From the NCBI GenBank assembly GCA_947172415.1, contig OX359195.1:2778501-2842500 (forward strand): a stretch of 64,000 nt of DNA, in the 5' to 3' direction. Under the pieces are notes generated by a model. It ran no database searches. It saw only the letters and a program-made list of their open reading frames with translations, and was not told where the DNA came from. The stretch is from Chondrosia reniformis. Taxonomy: Eukaryota > Porifera > Demospongiae > Chondrillida > Chondrillidae. The translations under genes were made by a program, and so were the position numbers. Positions 1-11,800 of this stretch are shown here, in pieces (positions within the stretch are counted from its first letter, which is position 1; every line of letters starts with the position of its first letter).

Positions 1-1110
1 CCGAATAATAGGACAAAAGCCCTGCTCCCAAAGTGACCTTTATTCGGATGTTCCAGTGTACTCGTTTCATTTCATTATTTATCATTTGAATAGGAAGCCC
101 CATCAACTCATTTGGCTGGTCTACCTGGGGGTCCTATACATGTGACCGTCTATGCAAAAAGGGGTATTTTCGCGCTGTAGCAAAATTGTTCAGTAACAGG
201 CGTTTTAAAAACATCCTGGCAAGATAGTCAAAAGTGTTATTTTCTTTAATATCATAAATATTCGTTACTCTAACCTTTACCAATGTTGCCATCATTATTT
301 TGGTCCTCTTTGTGCAATAAATCCGATTTTCATAAATAGAAGTTACCATAAATATGCCATCTGTTCAATATACGGAATGGTGAATATCATTATTGTTCCA
401 CTAGTTTTGATTTGATTTGATTGAGATTACGCAGTCAATGATGTCATCATTGTATACAGAGTTTTACTTAAACAGAAGTTAACTGTTAAAAGCTGTTTTA
501 CATAATATGTGTTTCATTATATAATGTTCTGTTTTCAAAGTGTCGTAACTTCGGATCCGTAACAGTTATGACACTTCTGTTTGCACCATACATTTGATAG
601 AACTACAGAAGCCTTTTGAAATGGTATTAAAAATGCAATGTTATATATTATATTAATTTAATGTACCATACCGTATATTCGATTGCTGCTATTATTTTTG
701 TGCGGCTTCTATTCGAGAGTGGCCATGGTGATTAATCGAGAGTGGCGGCTGATTGAGCAAATATGGTAGATAATCAAGCCATTCTCACCGACAATATTAA
801 GATAGTAGACTAATAACATCTCTTAGTTTACACCTAATTTTTGAACAATGGTCATTATAAAGAGTGTTAAAATCATCTTTGGGACCTGGAAAAGTGGTCG
901 CAATAGCAAGGTGGTTGTTATATATGAGTTCTATTCGTATTCTTAATATGGCGTAGTCTATAGTAATTTTCTGCAAATACGTTAGATCACAATCAGGAGC
1001 GTGCACAGATAGTCGATAATTGACGATGGGTAACAATTGGTTGTCTAAGCTAAAGGAAAATTTGCAGTGTGTTAATGTACTGTAATATGATTGGTTCCTT
1101 CAACTGACAG
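1..1110. other. Intergenic, no gene recognised
   Basis: No open frame here resembles a known protein, and I see no RNA gene. The DNA is AT-rich and non-repetitive by eye. Short open frames at 134-349 and 797-1036 (-) have no recognisable motifs and no intron or exon context. Confidence 0.5.
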
Positions 1111-1328
1111 GAAATGGAGCATCTCTAGTGGAACTACTAAGAAAAAGTGGATTAAAGAGTGTTACACTTAGTCACTCCTATAACATCTCACCAAGGGACA
1201 TTGCTAATGCTATTGTATGTCTACGTGACAATACTTCATTGATAGAACTCACTATCTGGACTAACACAAAACAGTCTGAGGTACACTTGACTGCCTATCA
1301 CTATAAAATATTACTTTCCCTTACTTAA
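1111..1328 (+). pseudogene. LRR-like gene fragment, exon 1 of 2 seen
   Basis: An acceptor (gacag) at 1110 is followed by an open frame of about 72 residues ending in TAA at 1326-1328. It reads NGASLVELLRKSGLKSVTLS and later NTSLIELTIW, the L-x-x-L-x-L spacing of ribonuclease-inhibitor-type leucine-rich repeats as in the C-termini of NLR-like proteins. No start codon, NACHT domain or complete repeat array is present, so this is a 3' fragment or a decayed gene. A related LRR segment follows at 1440-1753. Function cannot be assigned beyond LRR-like. Confidence 0.45.
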
Positions 1329-1439
1329 TAAAGTATATCCAGTCTGCTTATTACAAAGTTTAGGTTTATTTGACTAGCTTGTTCCAGTCTATGGCCTCTG
1401 AGTATTTTAGATTAGGTAATCACTTCATATCGTAATACA

Positions 1440-1753
1440 TGTATTTAATTGTACCGGATAAACTTGTACTGAATATTCAGGATGTCACTGAAGATGTCTT
1501 GACATCAGTTGAACAAGCTGTCAAGAAGAACACTACACTAGAGAGGTTGACAGTAAATAGTGAATGGAGTAAAACAAACTGGAGGAATGTTGCAGAGAGC
1601 ATTCTAAAAGGAGCAACAGCCAATCAGAATCTCAGAGAGTTGGAACTGTGGATGAATAAGGAATACCAAGAATATGCTCCTAAACAGGAAGTGATTGATA
1701 ATGTAAGAAAAGTTAACAAGAAATTGAGACTCACTGTTCAGTTATGTAAGTGA
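1440..1753 (+). pseudogene. LRR-like gene fragment, C-terminal part
   Basis: An open frame of about 104 residues contains LVLNIQDVTEDVLTSVEQAV, NTTLERLTV and ANQNLRELEL, two consecutive LRR-like turns, and ends in a stop. The same segment recurs on the minus strand at 47627-47860 (NIQDVSEEEVLKLVEQAV, ANQNLRELEL). Its 5' flanking intron-like sequence recurs there too and again near 43600. It is therefore a multicopy gene family, of which this window holds only pieces. No upstream exons with a start could be joined. It could be the last exon of an NLR-type gene. Confidence 0.5.
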
Positions 1754-2539
1754 ATGTCTTTCATCATCTGTTTGTACATGTACGTGGTAGGTAGTTTGGT
1801 TAACGGTAGATTTGCTAATTTTAATCAAAATAGTATGTGGACTGTGTTATATTATGTAACTTGTGAATATGTAATTCTTCTCTTTTTGTTCATTCAGCAA
1901 TTGATTACTTATAAAACAAGCTGTTATTCTTTAAAATTGTTTTTGATTAAACTCACACATAATCAATTTACCTTTTTTGTATGAAACAAAGTTGTTGAAC
2001 ATTTTTTAATCTTACCAGAGACAAGTAAATAAAAAATATTTCCAAACATGATGTTGGATCCGAAGTATATATATAGGAATGATAGTGTTCACCAGTGATT
2101 ATAGTATATACATCTGCATTGACATACATATGGTAATGTGGATCATATATATACAGCACAGATGCAGGTTAAAAGAAACTTGACAATTTCCACGACGGTT
2201 TGTACATGAATCCACAAAATAATCTGCAAACTACTGCACAACTATATATATTTGTGTTTTGCTATAGCAGCATATGAGGAAATTGTCAGTGATGTTTGTA
2301 AACAAATGTATGGTGTTATTAAGGAAGCCAATCTACAATTGCATATGAAGATACATAACATAGAGTTCTCGAACATTTCAATCATTACCTTTTTATATCG
2401 TCAGAATGAATAATATGAAAAGTATTATAAGAGTATAGGTAGACAATAATATATAAACAGGGTGTATATGTAAGCAAACTTAGTCTAAAAAGTGTAAATT
2501 CCTATTATTGTCCTTTAGGTTCCTTGTTTACTTCTACTA

Positions 2540-3100
2540 CAATCAGTAATACTTTCGATTCTCTAGGTGATCTATATACCTTGAACAGACTGCAGGTGTC
2601 ATCTTTTGCCAATACAGTTTGATGCCTTCTTTTAGCTGAGCAAGATTCTTTGGCTTGTGACGATTACCGAGGAAGGTCTTTTTTAAAAACACTAAACTTT
2701 CTCTATGCTGGACTTTTCCACCATCTCACTCTGTTTTCCTCGAAATAAGCTCAAAAGTAACGGCTTGTATATACTGTATGTTTTGGGTCTTTGTCCAGAT
2801 AAAGTCAATGAGCTGGAGGATACTTCTCTCTAATAAAAGGTAGCAGTGGAGTTGTAAGGATATCTCCGTATATTTCATGGTTGTCATTATCCCATCAAAT
2901 ATAATGATGGAAGTATATAGCTCCAGCCTGTCCTTGATATACCAACCCATACATGAACTTTAGGGGGATGCTTGTGCTTGTATTATAGCTTCCTGGGAGC
3001 CCCTCATTTCCTAAGTATTTCCTCCTGTGCCTGTCTAGTTGAAAGGCCGACTCATCAGTTCTTTCCTTGCACCATTCTATTCGTCTTTCTTTGTTAATAT
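2540..3100 (-). pseudogene. Decayed Tc1/mariner-type transposase
   Basis: Read on the minus strand in several frames, this stretch gives recognisable pieces of a Tc1-like DD34E transposase in the correct order: RRIEWCKERTDESAFQLDRH, then KHPPKVHVWVGIS, IFDGIMTTMKY, LLPFIREKYPPAH with DKDPKHT, and finally KPKNLAQLKEGIKLYWQKM plus TPAVCSRYIDHL. Stops and frameshifts interrupt it throughout, so it is dead. I did not find its terminal inverted repeats with confidence. The order and spacing match the catalytic and C-terminal part of the family; the N-terminal DNA-binding part is not evident. Confidence 0.75.
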
Positions 3101-6100
3101 CTAGAATTGCTTAGCAATATTGTGCAGTCGTGAAGGTCCATATATAGCCCTTGTTATGGTCCTAACAGAGTACACTCTAAATGTCCCACCAAAGTTTTTT
3201 CATAATAGCTCCAACTGTTAGTGTGTTTTGGGGAAAATCAAGAAGAGTATATATAGTATATAGCAGATAGGGCATGTCCAATTGATTAGAGATGAACCCC
3301 AGTGCATCTAATTAAAATAACTTGGTCTCTGTTGTCTTGAAACATTTAGGTATAGAATTTCTGCTTCTAATAAATAGCCCTTGAGTGAATCTTTTATCAA
3401 TAATTATTGTGGCAGGTAATTTTTCAACATGCACCATAGACTCCCCAAGCTATATATAATTATTATAAGTTCAGAAATCCTTAACTTTAGCAGTTACATG
3501 ATAACCATCACCAATCACATCAGACAACTTTCATGATCAGTTCCAAACTGTTCCTTTTTCAGAAAAAGTGACTTACGTATTTGGAAGAAGGTTACGTTCA
3601 CTTGATACAGTAGAACCCTGACATAGACAAATCATAAAATAAAAGCCCTTGGCCTTAATTGTTTAATCAGTTGATAGGGCTACTCCGAGCACCGATGATG
3701 TAATTGTTTCACAGAGATGTTGAATTAATATAAAAAATTTCATTCTATATATATATATATATTATATGATAGTATATGCGGTCAAAATCAGTTGGTATAT
3801 ATAAACATATATTTTTGCAAAGACTATATGCTATATAATACAACTAGTGCAGAAGGTATATTGTATTCTAATTACATGCCCCCCCTTGTCACTGTCAATA
3901 ACCTCAATTATAAGCATCTGACCTCATTATATTTGGTAAGAATCTCATTTCCAAGCTTGATCTGCAGATTGACACCCTCTATTATATATACCCTACACTT
4001 CCTTTACAGAATCATTAGTTGGGATTTCTTCACACTCAATCCCAAACCATTGGCTAAGATCCATCCTGCAAGTTAGTTAATTTGAATGGACCTCCTCCAC
4101 CTGTTTTTAATTTACTTGCTTCGTACATGTAAAGCGCTTTTAAACTTAGACTAGCCTATTCCCTATATGAGAATAAATGACAATTTAGAACTTTCATCTA
4201 CCACAAAAGTTTGCCATATTAGCATGAGCTAGTTCATTTGAAAAAAAAGAAGAAAATGAATTGTTGGCCAACCATTTTATAAATAATCAAAACACGTTTT
4301 GACATTTTAACAGTGTGCTAATTAATAGTACATGAATACGAGGATCTCAACTGTATCAATTCCCTTAGATGCGTTTTGTAATAGCATAAACATTTCCTCT
4401 AACCTTAGAATATTATGGTGCATGGTTGCACATGGCCAATCAAGTCTTTTGTTGTTGATCCCTATACCAATCACCTCTGACTTCTTGTCTATCTATTTCC
4501 CTTCACAACAGTATATATGACAGTCTTTTTCATGATGGCAGGCCAATTAATATTATATACTCTACTCTTTCCTTTCCTCACTTGTAATTATGTAATTTTG
4601 ATAAGAGATCACTTTTTCTGAGAGATATCACTATCTATTCAGCGAACCTCAATTTATAATTACCAGCCTAACTATCATGATGCAAGACTATCAAACTAAA
4701 AGAAGTTTATTCATGTACATATGTATTTGAAATTTGCCATGATCGATAACATTTTTATAATGACTAAATATAACTGTAAAACCTTATTAACTGTTAATAT
4801 TGGGTATACTTACATAGTCTAGTAGATATTGAACTATGCAGTTGACCATCCCAATTTTATAAAGATACTTTTAATTGAATTATTATCCTATATATATGAT
4901 TCATGAAATATTTTAGTGGACAGTATAATCTTGAAACTATATATACAGAACTATAATAGATGGCAATTCAAAGTGCCTTTACTGGTTTCATTTCTACTTC
5001 AAGTTATTACACTTATATGTGTATATACCCTATATGGCAACTGACAGCATTGTGCAATTGGTGGTTTACCAATACAAGATGGGTAATATATCTGCATGAT
5101 ATTACCAATAGGTAATTGTGGTTTTCAATGAACATGCGACATATTATTTTTAAATGAACAGAATAAGATAGCAAGGTGTGCATGTACAAATTGTTTTAGC
5201 CCACTTCCTCGGATCTTTGCCAAAATACACAATTACTCAGCCTTGGATTTTGCATAATACAGTCCTTACATGTACCTTATAGAAGCTGGGGCTTGACAAT
5301 GGCATAACTATGATCTGTGGAACATTTTGAATGAATGCCTTCAACTATATAAATAATTATACACATTACCAAATGAAACACTTGTGATTTCATAGTGTAT
5401 ATAAGGGTGGAGACTATACAGTGACCGTAAATGCCAATTTGAAAGGGTTATAAAGACTGCAAAGCAATGCTATAAAGTAATATTTCTGACATAATTTTTT
5501 ATCCCATTGAATTAATGTTCAAGTGCTGACTCATTCCTTGTTTATGATCATTCATTGTAACAAAACTGGTTTTCAAAAGAAAATATTCTTTTTGATATAC
5601 AATTGACTGCATATAGGTGAAGTCAACTGCAACTTCTTTGAAATATGTGTATAGCTGTTTTCCACAACCTTCACATATAATTCAGCCACCTATATATACA
5701 GTAGCTATCACATTGTATAATATATAAAAGACATTCATGATCAACAACTTACACTATAATTGATAGAAGCTCACTGGACCTACTGTATATAGAGTATATA
5801 GGCAGACCATATAAGCTAGAGTGAGTTAATACTTGAATATGGTCACCCCATCAATTTTAATATAATTTGTGACTCTGAACAATGGCACACAAGGAAGTTT
5901 AAAGAGAGTAAAGATTCATTAAGGAATTATACATTCAAAAAATACTCGCAGTATATAACATTAACAGGCAAAGTTTAGAATAAATGAAGTAAAGAATATA
6001 ACCTTAGTGTTTTACAACATTGATTGGAGGTTAGGAAATTAATGAGTTCTCACTAATGATATACCCAGTTGTGTTTTTCTATATAGAAGCTAGCTGAGCT

Positions 6101-6420
6101 TGATCTGCAGTTTGATATTATTGAGATGTATCATATATACTATTAGTAATATCAAAGGTAAAGCAAATAATTTGGGTTAGGGACAATCACTTTTATGGTT
6201 GCCACCCTTACACACAAATTATTGAGCCCTTTTTGGACATGTATGTAGTCATATTTTATATGATTAAGGATTCTGACCCGTATCCTCAAATCACAAAGAA
6301 CAGCAGAAACAAACTTAAGCTTATTGAACACCGCCATTTGCAATACTCTAGAATTTAATGAAGTTACGAGACAATCAAGCATATATAATGACCGGAAGTA
6401 GGAATAACTGAGGCAGCCCA
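3101..6420. other. Gene-poor AT-rich stretch
   Basis: No coding region is recognised in about 3.3 kb. The DNA is rich in short TA runs (for example 3745-3765) and short T/A-rich words. It contains no clear long tandem repeat and no protein similarity that I can see. It separates the transposase remnant from the secreted Cys-rich gene. Confidence 0.5.
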
Positions 6421-6523
6421 TATATATAATAATATAATATTTTTGATCTTTCCTAACTGGCCCGTTCAACTGTTCAGAAAGCAAGCTCCTAAGTCTCATC
6501 AGACAATTCAAAGGATCCCAAAG

Positions 6524-7417
6524 ATGAATTCTGCAAAATGGAATTGGATTCTCCTTACCATTCAGGTCAGTCAGTTGTTACTCACGGGTAAAGCTGACAC
6601 TCAGTACTGTGAAACTAGGAAGCAACAGGAAGAGATCGACAACTCAGTAGATCACCTTATGGATTTTATCAACTCAAACTGTCTTCCCCCAATAAATATA
6701 ACACTTTGTAACATTACTAGTGCTGACTGGAGAAGAGTGGCCTACATCAATATGACTCATGCAGATGCAAAGTGTCCATGTGGTCTTAATGAGGCCTCTA
6801 ACAGCCACACAGGACAGAGAGCTTGTGGAAGGAGTGTCGATGGAAGAGGATCAGAATTACTAACTCCTGGAGGATGCTCTTCAGTGATCTTTCTGGTGAA
6901 TACTACTTACTCTCATGTATGTGGCTATGCAAGAGGTTATCAGAACAGGTCAATGGATGCATTCTGGCAGTCACCAAGAAGAACTATAGATGATTCATAT
7001 GTTGATGGCCTCTCCATCACTCATGGCAACCCAAGGAAGCATCTTTGGACATTGGCAGTTGGTAATAGTGAACTTACTGACCATTTGGAAGTAAGGTGTC
7101 CAAGAGATACTGATCCATTTGACTTCGCTAGAGTACCTGACTTTGTTGGTAATAACTTTTATTGTGAAGCTGGCTATGAGACAAATGATGAGGCGAGGAT
7201 TGCTTGGGAGGACCCTCTGTGGGATGGACAGCAGTGTGTCTCAAGTACTGCACAGTCTTGTTCAAAATATGGCTGGTTTCATCAGGAAATTGCACCAAGT
7301 CAAGAAGACATAGAAGTCAGGTGGTGTTCTGATGAAATCAGAATACAAGAAGACTTCTACACTGACCTTTTGGAGATCTGGGTCCTTGAATTACAGCACT
7401 CAAGCAAGGCAAACTAA
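6524..7417 (+). CDS. Secreted cysteine-rich protein of unknown function
   Basis: A single-exon frame of 297 aa starts at ATG 6524. I prefer this ATG over upstream in-frame codons because it is followed at once by a signal peptide (WNWILLTIQVSQLLLTG). The mature part has many cysteines and N-glycosylation sequons (NIT, NMT, NTT, NRS). Blocks such as ACGRSVDGRG, GCSSVIFLVN, YVDGLSITHGNPR, FVGNNFYCEAGYE, DPLWDGQQC and EVRWC look like a secreted domain I recall from sponge and cnidarian proteins whose role is not known. A TA-rich stretch at 6420-6440 could hold the promoter. Two broken relatives lie at 8525-8770 and 56375-56592. The last residues after EIWVLEL may come from loss of an older stop, because the relative at 56375 has TGA at that point. 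Confidence 0.8.
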   Translation: MNSAKWNWILLTIQVSQLLLTGKADTQYCETRKQQEEIDNSVDHLMDFINSNCLPPINITLCNITSADWRRVAYINMTHADAKCPCGLNEASNSHTGQRACGRSVDGRGSELLTPGGCSSVIFLVNTTYSHVCGYARGYQNRSMDAFWQSPRRTIDDSYVDGLSITHGNPRKHLWTLAVGNSELTDHLEVRCPRDTDPFDFARVPDFVGNNFYCEAGYETNDEARIAWEDPLWDGQQCVSSTAQSCSKYGWFHQEIAPSQEDIEVRWCSDEIRIQEDFYTDLLEIWVLELQHSSKAN

Positions 7418-8524
7418 TACGGTAATCAAAATAGGAAATTGTTCAGCTATATAGTGTCTTTGTGTTTACACAGTGCAAGTTACAATATACTAATGTAATC
7501 TAATTTAATATAAATAAATGTATAAATATACACACATACATATACGTACTTGGCTGGTTGTACCTATATATTCATTGAGGTGATCATCAATAAATTATGG
7601 ATTAAAATAAAAGGCATCCTAAAATGAGTTAAATCTCAATAGAAAGTTGATTAAGTATTTATTATAATAAAGTAGAGAATAAAAATTAATTCATGCAGTA
7701 TTTACTGTATATGTAGTAATGACTGTAATCAAAGATTGTGTATACATGAAATTCTTATGATCTTTATATAATCAAAGGAGTGCCACAATCGATTAAGTGC
7801 ACCAATACCTCAAAATTAAGCTGCTAAGTCCTATTCGGTGGTAACGTCATTCTTATATCTTATAAAGACAAGAAATGCAACTGTTTACTAAGGAATGCAG
7901 AGGATATTTGCATTATACATGTGTATACATCGTACATATATCCTATATCGTTTACAAGTACTTTTTCTGCTATTATATTAAAAATCGTATTTTACAAAGG
8001 ATTCCTAAAATTTATCCCTTAGAATCAACTAGACAAAGTCTCACTTTAGAAATCAACTGTTTAGTGGTAAGCAACTGTGTGGAAATTAAATTACACTGTT
8101 ATAGGACAATCAGAAACGAAGATAAATTTTCTCAGCTCTTGAGTACAAAAAAATGTGGAATCAGAATTATTAAAAAAATATTATTGACACAGAGAGCTTG
8201 AGGTTGCAATATATACATATGTACATACATAAGAGTCAGCGTATACTTCAAAAGATATTAAAGTGTACAGACAACACAAATTATAACCTGAGGTCTCTCT
8301 ATAGGAATGAAAAATGTAAAAACCTTTGCTGTTGTAAGTACTAGCAAATCCTATTACTTAGATTTTAATGTACTGTGTACCTTATCATCAGAATGTAAAA
8401 TTTAGTAACAGAGAAGTCACCTTTATGCTAAATATTCTATTTGTTTCCATGATATGTATACATATAAATGAGGTTTTGGTTACATGACATATACAGAAAA
8501 ATATACAGTTTAATATTATACTGT
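7418..8524. other. Intergenic spacer, no gene recognised
   Basis: AT-rich sequence between the Cys-rich gene and its broken copy. An open frame at 7875-8201 lacks any recognisable motif and is dominated by A/T-rich codons, so I do not call it a gene. Confidence 0.45.
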
Positions 8525-8770
8525 TAGAGAAGTATGCTCCGAATTATATAAATCTCATCAGAGAATTCAAGGGTTTAAAAGATGATTTCAGTCAAATCGA
8601 ATTCGATATACTGGTTAGTCAGTTGATACTCACAAGTACAGCTGCAACCCAGTGCTGTGAAGTTGTATAGGCAGCAACTGGAAGATACTAAAAGCCTGGC
8701 CTCTCCATCACTCGTGGTAGCCCAAGACGGCATCTGTGAACACTGGTAGTTGGATGAAGTGAAGATTAAG
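8525..8770 (+). pseudogene. Broken copy of the secreted Cys-rich gene
   Basis: This stretch aligns by eye with the start of the intact gene at 6480-6640 (5' UTR, signal peptide, QCCEVV in place of QYCETR), then jumps directly to the segment coding GLSITHGNPRKHLW. About 360 bp of the middle is missing. The start codon is changed to ATT-like sequence and the frame is broken. It therefore looks like a tandem duplicate, about 2 kb downstream of the parent, with an internal deletion. Confidence 0.75.
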
Positions 8771-8829
8771 AAATACATATATATAAGTATATAATATAAA
8801 TATTATATTAACAAACAAATGTAAGAGTT

Positions 8830-11800
8830 TCAAATCTGCTCTAGTAGTCTCTTTAGGGCCATTTTAATGCTTCTCTTCAATTCATCATTACTTGATACGA
8901 CGCTAAAAGAATTTGGATCATTGATCAAAGTGGCCAAGTCTATGGTTGCACAATCCTTTCCTTTGTTGACCTGTAACCTGTTTTCTTCATCTATATTAAT
9001 GTTGTCCTCTCCATACTGGTCTCCAAGCAGCTTGATGACTGATTCATGTACGTGATATTTAGGAGAAACTGCACCTGCAAAATTATTGTTAGATAACTTA
9101 CAGTAAATACATTCTTATAGATGGCTTGGGGCCAGGGGGGGGGGGAAAATGATTTTTTTTTTTAAATTTAGGAAGGCAATGGTATGAGGGTGTCAAAGCA
9201 GTTTAGGGGGTTCCCAAAAGTTTAGGGGAGCAAAATCAGCCCCCCCTGCCCACCTCTATGCAGCCCTAAATGATATCCTACTATTACATACTGTATATGT
9301 ACAGTGAAGCTCCATGCATTAGTTTGTACAGTGTAACCCGGATAATCCGTCCCGCTTAATACACCAAACTGCCTAATCCGCCTGAGTTTGTGAAACAAAT
9401 TCATCTGCATATTAGAAGTATTTATGTAATCCGCCAACTGCCAAATCTGCCATCCGTCATTATTTTCTCACCTCAATTGCACATTTGCTTTCGTATTATA
9501 CGAGGTAGACCTAAGCGTTCCAGAACTAACTGGACAATCACCCAGAAGAAAACGATATGTGACTATAAAAGGAAGAATTCGACAGCATAGCAGGAGCAAA
9601 TTTTGTTTATCGTTTTAATTAGCTGGCTATAAATTTATTGAATAATATTTTAGATGATATTTAGTTAATCTGCCAAACTCAAAATTTTGCCAAAAATGTG
9701 CTTGAACGAATTGTGTCGGATTATCCAGGTTACACTGTATATGTATATTATGTGTGCAAAACACACACCTACAACATACATGTTTTTGTTTCACTGTACA
9801 TATTTGAATTTAATAAGAAAATAAATATCACTTAATAGAATACTAAACTATACTTTTAGAACTGTACTGGTAGTACTTGTGTGACCAGTAGAGCCACAAA
9901 AGAGGCTTGCTTAGTTGAGCAGTTAATAAAAGATATATGACTTATGACTACATACACCCATGGTTGTGGTGGCTGATTCTTCTAAAAGTTAAACAGAGTC
10001 TAGTCTAGGAATGGTTACCAAATAATAGGTTGCATGGTACCACAGCAATTGCTACTGACACCAGTTCTGAAGCAAGGACATCAGAATTCTTAATTTATCA
10101 GAGAGTGCATGATTGTTTTTTGCATACCTGGTATGGGAATAGGCCTATGCTGAACCTGTAAAAGGGTAGTTACCACAGCATCAGCGTACATGTCATTTAC
10201 AGAGCTTCCTTCCCACTGAGAAGAAATATAAAATACTATTCATACACACTCACAAAAAGTACATATGTAGGTAAGTGAGACAGTTAACGCCACTAATATG
10301 TAAAAGACTCCTATCTCGGGGGTACTGGTGGCCTGGATGTGTAAAGATTACAAAGCAAAGTCACAATGGGATGGCCAGGTCTCACCTCAAGGGCAGTGAA
10401 GAAAAAAGAAAAAAGTGAGACCCCCTGCCATCAACACCTGCCCAGACTGATTACTGACTGATTACTATATGATTTACTGATTGTGTAGGACATTGTGTAT
10501 GTGTACTGCATGGGTGTCTGGAAGAGTAGCCTTCAGGCTAAAGGCTTCCCCAGTTAAAATAAGAATCCAAATCCAAAAATCCAAATCCCACACATACATA
10601 AAATAAATGTATGAAACAAAATCAGAAATCTTTGAATTACCTGAATAATATATGTGTTGGCCTTTTCCTCCATAATCTGTATTGCACCCTCAAATGTCTA
10701 TTTGGATGTGCGTATAGGTTAGTCATATCATCATTAAATACCATTTTTGCACAATTAAAGAATTTATATAGTAGGCCTACATTTGCTAGTATTTAATATG
10801 TATTAGTTATACCACGGTGCTGAGGTGTATATGGGTTTTATACGTATGAGTCACGAGGGTGAGTACATATAAAATCCATATACAACGAAGCGCCATGGTA
10901 TGAGTGATGTATACTCCGTTGCTTCATATCGTTATTTTGGCGGGACTTTCAGGATGGTTCATCTAGCGTCTGGTTAGTTTTGTTTAAACACTGACGACTT
11001 CATAGAATGCTCTTGCCCTGACTACTCCAACTGTCATAAATGTAAGGAGAATTGTCCACTCTCCTAGAAGAAACGTCTTAGTTTACCATATTTGGGCAGG
11101 GATATAACAGGATTTAAGAAGCCAATGCAGTATATGTAGTATATAGCTTCTTATATCCTGTTATATCCTGGTTACGAAATTTAAACACAGGCGGTTGCCC
11201 CGGCAATGGAGTATATGTCACTGGTATATTTCAGTTACTGTACCTAAAGTGAATCAGTAAATAGGTTTATAAGTCTGACCACTTTAAACTTTGTACTAAA
11301 TGCTAGTGTATCAGCTCTAAAGGGAACACCTTTCATAATTTCTGCTAATGAGCTATGTACGTACGCAGCTAAATGACATGAGTTTCTACAGTTTTGCTCG
11401 GTAACAAATGTATAGAAAAGTGACATATATGATAACTAACTTGCCAACAGGGACATGAGGATCTTGATAAATCAGAGGATAGAAATGAATATATACGTAT
11501 ATAATTTTGGACTGCAAACATGCATGTACTGAGCAAGCCGCCTGTTCAGGAACATTTTTACACATAATAAAATAGACATGGTGCCAGAAATGACAGATTC
11601 ATAATTGGCAATAACTTTCCAAAAATAATTTATTCATCCCCTCGACAAAGGAAATTACAAATATGTGGTAATTTGACTATTAGTACGTACCTTGATTGTT
11701 TTCTTTCCTTGTTCTGCTGCTAACTGAGTAGTCGGACATAGTTTCTGCAGGTAGCTACACAGTAGTTCAAGGGGCAGCTCACTGACAAACACCAGCCTCT

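Noticed and set aside
6152..6511. 119-residue minus-strand frame upstream of the Cys-rich gene
   Set aside because: Overlaps the promoter and start of the intact plus-strand gene and has no motifs.
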